From: Claveliimonas bilis
Lineage (GTDB): Bacteria > Bacillota > Clostridia > Lachnospirales > Lachnospiraceae
Assembly: GCF_030296775.1 (NCBI RefSeq)
Contig: NZ_AP027742.1
Coordinates: 496,001-560,000, forward strand
DNA: 64,000 bases
Direction: 5' to 3'
Part shown: positions 36,778 to 45,025 of the stretch, piece by piece
Layout: the number at the start of each line of letters is the position of its first letter
How positions within the stretch are numbered: the first letter of the stretch is position 1
Position numbers and translations under genes: made by a program
The notes under the pieces: generated by a model
Database searches by the model: none
What the model saw: the letters and a program-made list of their open reading frames with translations, nothing else
What the model was told of the DNA's origin: nothing

Positions 36778-38461
36778 GAAATTTTAAATTCCAGTGCAGG
36801 GGTAAATTCCACCATACTTTATTTTTTGCTGATTTTGCAGGAAATTTTTGAGCGAAATCTCCTGTTTTCTGCTATAATTAGCTAAACTCATCGAAAATTA
36901 CTTGATTTCTGGGTATGGGAAACGGACCGCTGAAAAACAGTGTGCGAGACTGAATTCCACCGGCCACATCTAAAAAATGTGAAACGTTTACTTCCAGTCT
37001 GACAGCAGATTTCGATCAGTTGATTAGTGGTTAAAGCGGATCAGCTTAGGTGTCAGATTTACCTCATCCGGGGCAATCGGCCTAAGCTGAAATGCGTTTA
37101 AGACCTCTTCTCCAAGTGTTTCCAAGGCAACGCTGTATGGCGTCCTTCCACCCAGGCTTTCCCTCGGTGTGGAATTGATATGGTTTACGATCAGGTTTAT
37201 GTCCCATTGTGTAAGGAACTCAAAACAGGTTCCTTTTGGCAGAATCATCCGGAGCATCGTATGTGCCTGTTCCAGTCCGCCCTTCTGCCCGCTCTGCATC
37301 GGGTCACAGTAATAAATGCTGGAACGCTGTATTCCGTTTACGCCGGTTTCCAAAGCATCCGGATCACCAAATTCAGAACCCCGGTCCGTCAGGATATATT
37401 CAAACACGGAAGTAAATTCATAGGTTCCCATGCGCTTTTCCAGACGGTCAAAAACAAGACGGACAGCACCTTTCGTGCAGCGGTTCATCAGAAAAGCAAG
37501 GAAGAGTTTTTCTTTGGTGAAAAACATGGTCAGCAGGGTCTTTTTTGATTCCCTGGAAGAATGGACAGTATCCATCTGGACATAGTCTGTAAGGGCAAGG
37601 GAGCAGAAGTCATGATATAATCGGTTGCTAAAGACTGCTCTGTCCGTGATTTGTGTTTTATGGCACTTTCTTGGTTTGAAATGAACTTTCCGTTTCAGAT
37701 CTATGTTCCTTGCCGTAAAGAGTCCCTGGTCAAGATACGAATACAGGGTACGGACGGACATATCCAGCTCCGGATGGTTTGTCAGGATATGATAGGGAGA
37801 CTGTCCCTGTTCGATCAGAGGGGAAATGATCTGATCCTTTTTGTGAAGCTCCCGTTTGGTCATGTTGATCCCTGTTCTGGAATCCCGGAGTTTTTCCCGG
37901 TATTTCCTGTCAGCGAATCTGGCGTTATAAGAGTATTTGTGTGCAATGGTGCAGTGATTGATTTTTTTCGTACAGCCGTTGCAGACATAAGGAGCCCGGT
38001 CAAGTCTTACGCAGCGCTCTTTCTCAAAGTCTCTGCAAGTTTGGTTGCAGGTAGGACAGGATGCGCATTTGATCCCGCACAGGACAATCTTTCCACAGGC
38101 GTTCGTCTTCTTGCAGTGATAGCGGTGAATACAGAAATTTTTGGCGTTATAGAAAGAACCTTTGTGATACCAATCTGAGAGACGGTGAGCCCTGACTTCT
38201 TTAGAGATTGTGGTAGGATCCTTGCACAAGAACCTGGCAATATCCTTAAAGGAAGTGCTCTTATTTAGTTCGTTTTCGATATAGATACGGTTTTCAAGGG
38301 TAAGATGTTTTTGGTTACCAGGAATATATTTACTCATGATTAGCCTCCTTCTACTGCTGTCAGAAGGAGAGATAACCATACCATGGATGTATGAAAGAGT
38401 AAATATCAACTGTGCAGGAGTAAAAGCTACTGCTCCTAGGGGAGGCGGAATTTAAAATTTC
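36778..38461 (-). mobile_element. IS30-family element
   Basis: Exact 15-bp terminal inverted repeats: GAAATTTTAAATTCC at 36778-36792 and its complement at 38447-38461. It encodes one transposase on the minus strand. 36793-37023 is the non-coding left end. An imperfect 24-bp direct repeat flanks the element, longer than the 2-3 bp duplication usual for this family. Confidence 0.82.
37024..38337 (-). CDS. IS30-family transposase
   Basis: 437-residue transposase. The HTH region HLTLENRIYIENELNKSTSF and DIARFLCKDPTTISKEVRAH is followed by a cysteine-rich segment (CGIKCASCPTCNQTC). The DDE core shows YVQMDTVHS, EYILTDRGSEFGD and GLEQAHTMLR. The start at 38337 follows AGGAGG; a longer frame to 38409 lacks a ribosome site. 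Intact. Confidence 0.93.
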   Translation of the reverse strand: MSKYIPGNQKHLTLENRIYIENELNKSTSFKDIARFLCKDPTTISKEVRAHRLSDWYHKGSFYNAKNFCIHRYHCKKTNACGKIVLCGIKCASCPTCNQTCRDFEKERCVRLDRAPYVCNGCTKKINHCTIAHKYSYNARFADRKYREKLRDSRTGINMTKRELHKKDQIISPLIEQGQSPYHILTNHPELDMSVRTLYSYLDQGLFTARNIDLKRKVHFKPRKCHKTQITDRAVFSNRLYHDFCSLALTDYVQMDTVHSSRESKKTLLTMFFTKEKLFLAFLMNRCTKGAVRLVFDRLEKRMGTYEFTSVFEYILTDRGSEFGDPDALETGVNGIQRSSIYYCDPMQSGQKGGLEQAHTMLRMILPKGTCFEFLTQWDINLIVNHINSTPRESLGGRTPYSVALETLGEEVLNAFQLRPIAPDEVNLTPKLIRFNH

Positions 38462-38466
38462 ATTTT

Positions 38467-38490
38467 TTGATATCGTAATTTCCATAAATT
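38467..38490. repeat. 24-bp direct repeat flanking IS30, right copy
   Basis: See the left copy at 36754. This copy overlaps a 31-bp sequence shared with the terminator at 43603-43633. Confidence 0.75.
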
Positions 38491-38506
38491 AGGTCTTTAC
38501 TTTCTT
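38476..38506. repeat. Half copy of the island-end terminator
   Basis: 29 of 31 bases match 43603-43633, the loop and 3' arm of the terminator after the FRG gene. The 5' arm is absent here. The two copies bracket the HEXXH/FRG cassette. Confidence 0.7.
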
Positions 38507-38592
38507 TGAACTTGGATGTATAATCAAGATTAACATAACACTATGTGAAGGTGTTAGTTGTGTGAAAATTGCTACGGATTTTGTCTTATCTA

Positions 38593-38621
38593 TTGACAAG
38601 AAAATCCCTATAAGATATCAT
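38593..38621 (+). promoter_or_regulatory. Strong promoter of the HEXXH/FRG cassette leader
   Basis: Consensus TTGACA (38593-38598), exactly 17 bp, then TATCAT (38616-38621). Transcription would start near 38628. Confidence 0.8.
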
Positions 38622-38635
38622 AATAAATTATTAAA

Positions 38636-38661
38636 TATTGATAATATAGTTATTATCAATA
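38636..38661. promoter_or_regulatory. 10-bp-arm palindrome downstream of the cassette promoter
   Basis: TATTGATAAT (38636-38645) and ATTATCAATA (38652-38661) are perfect inverse complements with centre ATAGTT. Placed about 8 nt after the predicted start site, it could be a repressor operator, or an RNA hairpin hiding the GAAAAGAGG ribosome site just after it. Confidence 0.6.
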
Positions 38662-38682
38662 GGAAAAGAGGTATATGGATAT

Positions 38683-38868
38683 ATGTATAAAGTGAAAGGA
38701 GGAGGCTCCAGAATCGCCGATAATTTTGAGGGACGGCATTTGACGGCTGATATGGAACCTATGTATTATGAAACATTAGAGTATTATGTATATAATAAAG
38801 AGAGCTCTGAGTCTTATGAGAGAACAGCAGCCGGCAGCAACAATAAACGACATAGATTACCGAACTAA
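38683..38868 (+). CDS. 61-residue hypothetical protein or leader peptide
   Basis: Short ORF beginning MYKVKGGGSRIADNF, with tyrosine-rich centre MYYETLEYYVYNKESS and a basic end. The ribosome site GAAAAGAGG is about 11 nt upstream. It lies between a strong promoter and an intrinsic terminator, so it forms a self-contained transcript of about 270 nt ahead of the large HEXXH gene. No homologue is recognised. It could be a small regulator or antitoxin of the cassette, or a leader peptide. Confidence 0.5.
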   Translation: MYKVKGGGSRIADNFEGRHLTADMEPMYYETLEYYVYNKESSESYERTAAGSNNKRHRLPN

Positions 38869-38870
38869 GA

Positions 38871-38901
38871 AAAAGGAGCATATCAATGCTTCTTTTTTTT
38901 T
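38871..38901 (+). terminator. Intrinsic terminator between the small ORF and the HEXXH gene
   Basis: AAAAGGAGCAT (38871-38881) pairs with ATGCTTCTTTT (38886-38896) around ATCA, followed by an unbroken T run to 38901. The ATG at 38886 lies inside the 3' arm, which argues against that codon as the start of the large protein. Confidence 0.8.
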
Positions 38902-38966
38902 ACCCTGACGGCGGGAAAGATAAAATTGCATGGTTATCTAAAATAAAATGCAGGAGGGAATACGGG

Positions 38967-41900
38967 ATGGCTACAAGTCTGGATAGGGAGAAGAAATGCG
39001 AATTGCGTTATGTTTATTTATACAGGACGGATGAGGAGAGGAAAGTAGAGTTTACGGAGGAAGAAACAGCGTTAAAGGAGCATACAAGGCAGGCGTTCTA
39101 TGGAACAGACTATTTCAATCAAATGATTGTTGTAGAAGGAGATATCGAAAAAGACAGTATGTCAAGTGCGTGGGGAATCTGGCCGGGAAGCCATAATGGC
39201 AGTGAAAATGTAGCGGCGCAGAGCTACACTCTTTATGGAAATGAATCGACAGGAGAGGCATACGGGAAAGACGATAAATCCCCTTTTGATTGTAAAGACA
39301 AAAGATATTTGAGTATTATTCAGATACATATTGCGCCGGAAATTTTTGCTAGATTAGGAGTAGATAAGGAGAAGAGCAATCTGGAAAACTTAAAACCCTT
39401 GGTATCAGAGTTGCAGAATATTCTGGAAAAGTTTTGCTCTGAGCAGGGAAAGGATACGGTGTGTAAGATATACTATATGCTGTCAAGCGGAGACTTTGCA
39501 ATTGTGACAGCCAGCAATGATGTGACCGCCTCATACAGGCTCTCAACAATGATTAGATGTAGGAAAATTTCTGAAACAATAAATGGAAAAGATACAGAAT
39601 GGATCCTGTTTAAAACATATACGCTTCTTGTTGTGAGATGTGAAACAGAAGAAAAAGGCTGGCCAAAAGATGAGACAAAAGTAGTTATCAGAGGTTGCTA
39701 TTCTAATCTTTATTGGAGAGATTACCGCCAATGTGGAGCTGAATTGATGAGTCGGAAAATAGGAATAAATCCGGGTACAGCACTGAATGGGCGATACGAT
39801 TTTTCTGTTGAAATGACACTGGAGGAATATGATGGATTTTTGCAATGTTTAGAAAAAAACAAGGAACCAGATGATGAGGATAAAGAAACGATCAGGTGGC
39901 TGTACTATTTAAAAAAGAAGCATTATGTATCTTATATCAATAGGAGAATACTTATTCAAAACGCTGAAGCCAAGAAAATGGTAAACTATATAAATCATCA
40001 GGGGGATATGGAACTCGTATCTGAAAAAATTGTTCTGAATACTAGCGGAAAAACGATGCTTCGGGAGAAAATTGACGGACATATCGGTACTGTATTGAAA
40101 TATTATAAAGAAGCACTTTCTTTAGTGAATGAAATCCCGGGATATCGTAAGAATCTGCGGCACAATCTTCACTTGCTTCAGAAACTAATTCTTTCCTGTC
40201 GATCTATTAACGATGTATCGGATACACGAATCTATGCGGTTGTGTTGCTGAAGCAGATATTGGTTGTTCTTAAATCGTTTAAAGAGTTTACGAAAATTTA
40301 TATGCAGTCTGGGACTGATAAAAATATTTTGGATGAGATGGATGGATACCTACAGGAATCTCTCCGGTCTATTAACGTATATGCTGAATATATACGCAAT
40401 AATAATCTGCAGACGCTTCAGATGCCTAACTACAATGTAGAAACCAGTAGCAGTGTTGAGAAATTATTGATCGGTTACAGTGAATTTGTGCGCATGATCT
40501 ATGAGGGAATTAAAAATACAGAGTTTTTGTCTATAGAATCCGCAGTGCCCATTGTAGTTCCGGCGCTGGATGCGGATGTAGTGTCGGTAGAGGTTATGTT
40601 TGCTGATGGGACGGGACAAGACTGGGAAGCGGAGAAATCGATTCATCAATCTAAGGAAAAACTGGTTATTTTGAAGAGCCCAACTCAGACGGAGCTTTCC
40701 TATATGTCCACAATGGCCTTTTCTCTGCTTCATGAAATTGCACATCAGCTGAGATATGAAACTAGGGTAGAAAGAAACAAAGCAGTTGCAGCAATTTGTG
40801 TAGGAAGACTTGCGCATATCATAGCTGAAAATATCAGCGGAATGTTTCAAAGAATTACCAGTGAAAGAGATATAGGATATGAAGCCAGTGTTTTACTAGA
40901 GTCATGTGTGAAGAAGGCTTATCTTGATATCTTTTGGGGTGAAAGCGCAGATGATGATTTCAATACTCCTTTAGCATTCTTTAAAAAGCAGCTCGTTGCA
41001 TACTGGACTAATTTTTTCCTGGCATACGGACAGCCTGCGCAGCTGGAAGAGGATGCGAAAGCATATCTTCAAGAAACAATTCAATATTTTGATTACAGCA
41101 ACGAGTGCTTAAAAAAGGATATTCTGGATATATATGAAAAGATCAGAGAGGTAGAAGGGGATACAGAGGATGAGAAAATCGTAGACAAATTACAATCCTT
41201 GGTCGCGGCGATTGCTGATTATGGCGATAAAATAGGAAGACAGTGTAAAGATAAAGAGAAAAAAGCCAGATTAGCAGGGATTTGTCAAGCACTTCAGGTG
41301 AGAATTATAACACAGGGAGAAAGATATTTTTGTGACAGGAAGTTAAAGAAAAAGGTAGAAGATGACTTATATGAGGGGCTATGTGAGAAATGGGAAGAGA
41401 AATATAAAGAAAAAAAGGCAGCTGGACAAGATTTGAAAAGTTGGAATGTTTTTGGGAGATGGATGGGAATCGATGTAAAAGGAAGCGCATATAATAAAAA
41501 AGTTTTTATAAAAATAATAGAGGGAGTAAGTGAAAGCGCCTGGAAGGGACTGGAAAATCTGTTTAGCATGTGTATTGGGCAATACCGGGAAGAAACAGCG
41601 GATATTTTTATGTGTAAAACAGGGAATCTGTCCGCCGAGGATTATATTACCTTAATATTGACGAATGTAAGCGCAGACCCAGAAATAGAAAATAAATTGA
41701 TCAAGCGGATTTTAAGAGTAATGGCGGTAGTATATTGTGGAGAAATGGATGAAGACACGACATTGAAATTACTGGAACAGCTTATAGAAATTATAAAAGC
41801 CGCAGAAGACAGAATGAAGGATGCAATTGAGTTGGGAAATGCTGCGCAAGTGCCATGTGAAAATCTTAAAATAGCACAGGAGAATGCAAAGGCAAGGCTC

Positions 41901-42428
41901 GATGCATTAATAGGGACAGAAGAGTCTTTAGTGCAGGCAGGTCGTATGAAAGGGGAAAACGGGGTAGTAAACGAGTATCAGGATAAGCTTGAAGCATTAA
42001 AACAAGCATTAAGAGAGCTGGTCGAGGAGGCGGAAAAATACAGCGACAAATGTAAGGGGGGAATTCTGTCAAAAGACCCGCGCCTTATCCATAAAAATTT
42101 AAAGAAAATACGTCATTATATAAAAATGGCAGCAGTAATGAGTCAATTGATAGGAAAAGCGAGCAGAGAGGTTACAGTATTTAAATTTCAAGAACATGAA
42201 TATTATACCGATCTTGTAAAGGGCGCAAGCGCATATGAACGCAAAAAGTATTTGGATGAGAACTCTAAACTGAGTAAATTTTCTTTTGAAAAGTTGATGC
42301 CGATATATCCAAAGGAGGAGGAAAGTGGAAAGAGCAGAGGAGAGTATAATCGGTTCTGCATTGAAACATTACTGGACTTATTTTATACGCAGAAAATAAA
42401 ATATGCTCAAAATCCGGACATTGAATAA
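38967..42428 (+). CDS. Large protein with HEXXH motif, family not recognised
   Basis: 1,153 residues from the ATG at 38967 (GGAGG site 9 nt upstream). An in-frame ATG at 38886 would add 27 residues but sits in a terminator hairpin. The N-terminal 300 residues are mixed alpha/beta (YLSIIQIHIAPEIFAR, CKIYYMLSSGDFAIV). Residues about 380-560 are helical. A metallopeptidase-like LLHEIAHQLRYE lies near residue 589, with possible downstream Glu ligands (YEASVLLESC). The last 400 residues are helical and charged. No signal peptide or membrane segment is seen, so it is cytoplasmic. It forms a likely operon with the FRG gene 33 bp downstream. Defence or toxin function is inferred from company only. 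Confidence 0.75.
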   Translation: MATSLDREKKCELRYVYLYRTDEERKVEFTEEETALKEHTRQAFYGTDYFNQMIVVEGDIEKDSMSSAWGIWPGSHNGSENVAAQSYTLYGNESTGEAYGKDDKSPFDCKDKRYLSIIQIHIAPEIFARLGVDKEKSNLENLKPLVSELQNILEKFCSEQGKDTVCKIYYMLSSGDFAIVTASNDVTASYRLSTMIRCRKISETINGKDTEWILFKTYTLLVVRCETEEKGWPKDETKVVIRGCYSNLYWRDYRQCGAELMSRKIGINPGTALNGRYDFSVEMTLEEYDGFLQCLEKNKEPDDEDKETIRWLYYLKKKHYVSYINRRILIQNAEAKKMVNYINHQGDMELVSEKIVLNTSGKTMLREKIDGHIGTVLKYYKEALSLVNEIPGYRKNLRHNLHLLQKLILSCRSINDVSDTRIYAVVLLKQILVVLKSFKEFTKIYMQSGTDKNILDEMDGYLQESLRSINVYAEYIRNNNLQTLQMPNYNVETSSSVEKLLIGYSEFVRMIYEGIKNTEFLSIESAVPIVVPALDADVVSVEVMFADGTGQDWEAEKSIHQSKEKLVILKSPTQTELSYMSTMAFSLLHEIAHQLRYETRVERNKAVAAICVGRLAHIIAENISGMFQRITSERDIGYEASVLLESCVKKAYLDIFWGESADDDFNTPLAFFKKQLVAYWTNFFLAYGQPAQLEEDAKAYLQETIQYFDYSNECLKKDILDIYEKIREVEGDTEDEKIVDKLQSLVAAIADYGDKIGRQCKDKEKKARLAGICQALQVRIITQGERYFCDRKLKKKVEDDLYEGLCEKWEEKYKEKKAAGQDLKSWNVFGRWMGIDVKGSAYNKKVFIKIIEGVSESAWKGLENLFSMCIGQYREETADIFMCKTGNLSAEDYITLILTNVSADPEIENKLIKRILRVMAVVYCGEMDEDTTLKLLEQLIEIIKAAEDRMKDAIELGNAAQVPCENLKIAQENAKARLDALIGTEESLVQAGRMKGENGVVNEYQDKLEALKQALRELVEEAEKYSDKCKGGILSKDPRLIHKNLKKIRHYIKMAAVMSQLIGKASREVTVFKFQEHEYYTDLVKGASAYERKKYLDENSKLSKFSFEKLMPIYPKEEESGKSRGEYNRFCIETLLDLFYTQKIKYAQNPDIE

Positions 42429-42461
42429 GGAGATTGGAAAATTATTGCATTGGGAGGAACT

Positions 42462-43571
42462 ATGATAAAATATTTTTATGCGGATTCACTGAAAGCATAT
42501 TTTGAGTGTATCAGGGAGATTGAAGAAGTCGTGATAGGGAGGAAAAATGTATCTGGGAATTATTTTTCTGTTGAGAAACCTCCAATTTTATGGTACAGAG
42601 GCTTATCCCATGTTACACATTCGCTTACGCCAAGTTTATATCGTGGAAAAGAGAATGGGAAGGGGACAGAAAAATATTCCAGTCTTCATAATGCGGAAGA
42701 GATAAGGACACAGCATTACATAGCCAAAAATTATCATTATTTTAACCTGAAGCCTTCATCCCGAATTGAATGGCTGGAGGTGATGCAGCATCATGGAATG
42801 AAGACAAGAGTACTGGATTGGTCTGAATCCAGCGTGCATTCTTTGATTTTTGCATTGGGAGCTTTTTTTGAGCTGATTGATTGTATTGCAAATGACAAGC
42901 AGACAAGTATGCCATGTGTATGGGTTATGGATCCGGGTGGATTAAACAAAGAAATTTTTAAGGAGATAGCCAACGAGATCACAGCAGAACATCCGTTATT
43001 TTGGACGTTAGATTTGAAATATAGAGAGAAGAAGAGAATAAATAATATCCTCAATGAACTGAAAAGAGTTTTGGATAAGGAAGAAAACTTCTTTGAAGAG
43101 AAGGATGTGACACATTTAAATTATATTTTAAATTTGAGTGCTATCCATGACGAATATATACAGAATCTTCCACAGATAAAAGCGTTGCTGTTACAGGGGG
43201 AAGTCGTACCCATCATCTACTATATTTTGCTTCGCATTTACTCAGAAGGGTATATCCAGGAGAAAAAAGCGCTTCCACCTTTGTCAATTGTAAATCCGTA
43301 TCATTCTGAAAGGATAAAGGCACAAAAAGGAGTATTCAGTGTATTTCCTTTTTATAAGGAAGAGGAAATAGATAAGAAACTTCGCAAGATGGGCATTGTG
43401 CCAGAAGGGATGGAAAACAATAAAGTAGCGCAAGATTATCTTTATAAAATTGTTTTACTGAAACCGCAGCGCATTGTAGAAGAGATGATTGCAAATGGCA
43501 TGGACGGCGGATGGCTTTATCCTGAACTTCCTACTATGGCGAAGCTTATAGAAAATCATAAAGTAGAATAA
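42462..43571 (+). CDS. FRG-domain protein
   Basis: 369-residue protein. The FRG signature is clear: ILWYRGLSHVTHSLTPSLYRG (the [FY]RG motif and PSLYR), then EWLEVMQHHGMKTRVLDWSESSVHSLIFALGAF, the QHxGxxTRxLDWT-like core. FRG domains occur in phage-defence and toxin contexts but have no settled activity. The C-terminal part (about 200-369) is family-specific. The ATG at 42462 follows GGGAGG, and the gene ends at a strong terminator. Translated right after the HEXXH protein, so the two probably act together. Confidence 0.87.
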   Translation: MIKYFYADSLKAYFECIREIEEVVIGRKNVSGNYFSVEKPPILWYRGLSHVTHSLTPSLYRGKENGKGTEKYSSLHNAEEIRTQHYIAKNYHYFNLKPSSRIEWLEVMQHHGMKTRVLDWSESSVHSLIFALGAFFELIDCIANDKQTSMPCVWVMDPGGLNKEIFKEIANEITAEHPLFWTLDLKYREKKRINNILNELKRVLDKEENFFEEKDVTHLNYILNLSAIHDEYIQNLPQIKALLLQGEVVPIIYYILLRIYSEGYIQEKKALPPLSIVNPYHSERIKAQKGVFSVFPFYKEEEIDKKLRKMGIVPEGMENNKVAQDYLYKIVLLKPQRIVEEMIANGMDGGWLYPELPTMAKLIENHKVE

Positions 43572-43578
43572 ACAGGAT

Positions 43579-43642
43579 AAGAAGGAAAGTAAACCTGGAT
43601 TTTAATTTCCATAAATCAGGTCTTTACTTTCCTTCTTTTTTA
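43579..43642 (+). terminator. Strong terminator after the HEXXH/FRG cassette
   Basis: AAGAAGGAAAGTAAA (43579-43593) pairs perfectly with TTTACTTTCCTTCTT (43623-43637). An upper stem CCTG/CAGG and ATTT/AAAT sits above a 2-nt bulge. A T run follows. The loop and 3' arm are repeated at 38476-38506. Confidence 0.9.
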
Positions 43643-43738
43643 TCCTATAATGAAATTATGTAAATAAAATATCTTTATTTATTCTTCTGTGACAGAGAGG
43701 ACAAGAATGATGTTGAGAACATAAAAACGATTCTGTGA

Positions 43739-44578
43739 ATGTCAGATTTACGTATGAAAGAAAATGAAAAGCAAAGCCGAATTCTGGAGCGAGAAAAGCT
43801 CATAGAGGAAGTGAAGAAACTGACGCTTTTTGATGATGTTTTTATGTCTGCTGTTCTGGAAGATATTCCTGCATGTCAACATGTATTGCGGATTCTGACA
43901 GGAATTTCTGATTTAAGTATACGTACAGTAAAAAGCCAATATCATATAACAAAGCTTGTTTCCAAACGTTCAAGGTTGGATATTTTTGCAGAAAGTACGG
44001 ATAATCAGATTTATATTATTGAAGTTCAGAAAGAAGATAAAGAGAATCACTCAAAAAGGGTCCGGTATTACCGTGCTATGGCAGATAGTGAACTGCTGCG
44101 CCGAGGCGAAGGTTATGAGAAACTTCCGGAGTGTTCTCTTTTTTACATCAGTCAAACAGATATATGGAACAGAGGAAGCACAATTTATCCTGTATATAAA
44201 TATCTGGGAAATACCGGAGAAGAATATGAGGATGGGCAGCACATTATTTTTGTCAATGCAGAAGTAGACGATTATACTGAAATTGCAGAGCTGATGAAAT
44301 ACTTTAAGACAGCGGACCCGGAAGATGACAGTCAGGGGGCTTTGTCGAAGCGTGTTAAGTTTTTGAAAGGTGAAAAGAAAGGACTGGATATCATGAGTAA
44401 TTTTGGAGAACGAATGGAGAAAAGGGGAGAGGAAAGGGGAGAGAAAAGAGCAGAGAGAAGATTGATTTTGGGCTTATTGAAAGCTGGGGCAGAAATCAGT
44501 CTTATTAAAGAAGCTAGCGGATTGAGCGAAGAGGAAATCGAAGAAATAAGCAAGAAATCAGAGCTCCAGGAAATATGA
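43739..44578 (+). CDS. Rpn-family PD-(D/E)XK nuclease / putative transposase
   Basis: 279-residue Rpn-type protein. The nuclease core has LFDDVFMSAVLED, then SRLDIFAESTDNQIYIIEVQKE with the D...ExQ active-site pattern, and HSKRVRYYRAMADSELL. The C-terminal tail (about 219-279) is very charged, then ends in a short helical module LLKAGAEISLIKEASGLSEEE. An in-frame ATG at 44393 with its own AAAGGAC site could yield the tail alone. Rpn proteins are DNA nucleases tied to recombination and phage defence, and in Escherichia coli an internal C-terminal product acts as antitoxin. The start at 43739 has a poor ribosome site; 43754 is an alternative. Confidence 0.85.
   Translation: MSDLRMKENEKQSRILEREKLIEEVKKLTLFDDVFMSAVLEDIPACQHVLRILTGISDLSIRTVKSQYHITKLVSKRSRLDIFAESTDNQIYIIEVQKEDKENHSKRVRYYRAMADSELLRRGEGYEKLPECSLFYISQTDIWNRGSTIYPVYKYLGNTGEEYEDGQHIIFVNAEVDDYTEIAELMKYFKTADPEDDSQGALSKRVKFLKGEKKGLDIMSNFGERMEKRGEERGEKRAERRLILGLLKAGAEISLIKEASGLSEEEIEEISKKSELQEI
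44393..44578 (+). CDS. Possible internal-start product: Rpn C-terminal tail (61 residues)
   Basis: In-frame internal ORF inside the Rpn gene, starting MSNFGERMEKRGEERG. The sequence GAAAGGACTGGATATC stands before its ATG. The start is mirrored by the stand-alone duplicate at 44595. An RpnS-like inhibitory peptide is inferred by analogy. Confidence 0.45.
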   Translation: MSNFGERMEKRGEERGEKRAERRLILGLLKAGAEISLIKEASGLSEEEIEEISKKSELQEI

Positions 44579-44594
44579 GAAAAGGCGGGACGTT

Positions 44595-44759
44595 ATGAGT
44601 AATTTTGCAGAACGAATGGAGAAAAGGGGAGAGAAAAGAGCAGAAAGAAGATTGATTTTGGGCTTATTGAAAGCTGGGGCAGAAATCAGCCTTATTAAAG
44701 AAGCCAGTGGACTGAGTGAAGAGGAAATTGAAGAAATACGTAAAGGAGCGGAAGTTTAA
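44595..44759 (+). CDS. Stand-alone duplicate of the Rpn C-terminal tail (54 residues)
   Basis: Begins MSNFAERMEKRGEKRAERR and contains LLKAGAEISLIKEASGLSEE, the same as the tail of the preceding Rpn gene, apart from a four-codon deletion and one amino-acid change in the shared part. Of eight base substitutions over the shared region seven are silent, so it has been kept as protein. The site AAAAGGCGGGACGTT precedes its ATG. It lies 16 bp after the Rpn stop. An antitoxin-like partner is a reasonable inference. Confidence 0.7.
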   Translation: MSNFAERMEKRGEKRAERRLILGLLKAGAEISLIKEASGLSEEEIEEIRKGAEV

Positions 44760-44790
44760 AGGTGCTTCTGTAACACCAAGGATATGAATT

Positions 44791-44982
44791 ATGACAGACA
44801 GTGACAGAATATCTGAAGGACTGGAAAAAGAGAGTAGAGCGGCTGGAGATTGTCCGGGCTATGATCCGCTGCCAATAGAAGATGAAAAGATAAGGCCGGA
44901 ATGTCGCCATGACTTCTCGGAGGAACAGAAAGAGAGGTTAGCGGCGTATTTTCGTGCATTGAAGCAGATAAGAAGAAAGTAA
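44791..44982 (+). CDS. 63-residue hypothetical protein
   Basis: Small acidic-then-basic protein starting MTDSDRISEGLEKES and ending AAYFRALKQIRRK. The AAGGA ribosome site is about 9 nt upstream. It is the last gene of the island and runs into an 18-bp terminator hairpin. No domain is recognised, and it may be cotranscribed with the Rpn genes. Confidence 0.5.
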   Translation: MTDSDRISEGLEKESRAAGDCPGYDPLPIEDEKIRPECRHDFSEEQKERLAAYFRALKQIRRK

Positions 44983-45025
44983 CGAAACGCCTCTGTGCCA
45001 TTCAAGAGCACAGAGGCGTTTCGTT
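44981..45025. terminator. Bidirectional terminator with 18-bp perfect stem
   Basis: AACGAAACGCCTCTGTGC (44981-44998) pairs fully with 45008-45025 around a 9-nt loop, with T-rich sequence on the plus side. It serves the small ORF at 44791 and the convergent amidohydrolase gene, whose stop it overlaps. Confidence 0.93.

Noticed and set aside
38886-38966. N-terminal 27-codon extension of the HEXXH protein
   Set aside because: The ATG is in the 3' arm of an intrinsic terminator; the ATG at 38967 has a stronger ribosome site. The extension is not excluded experimentally.
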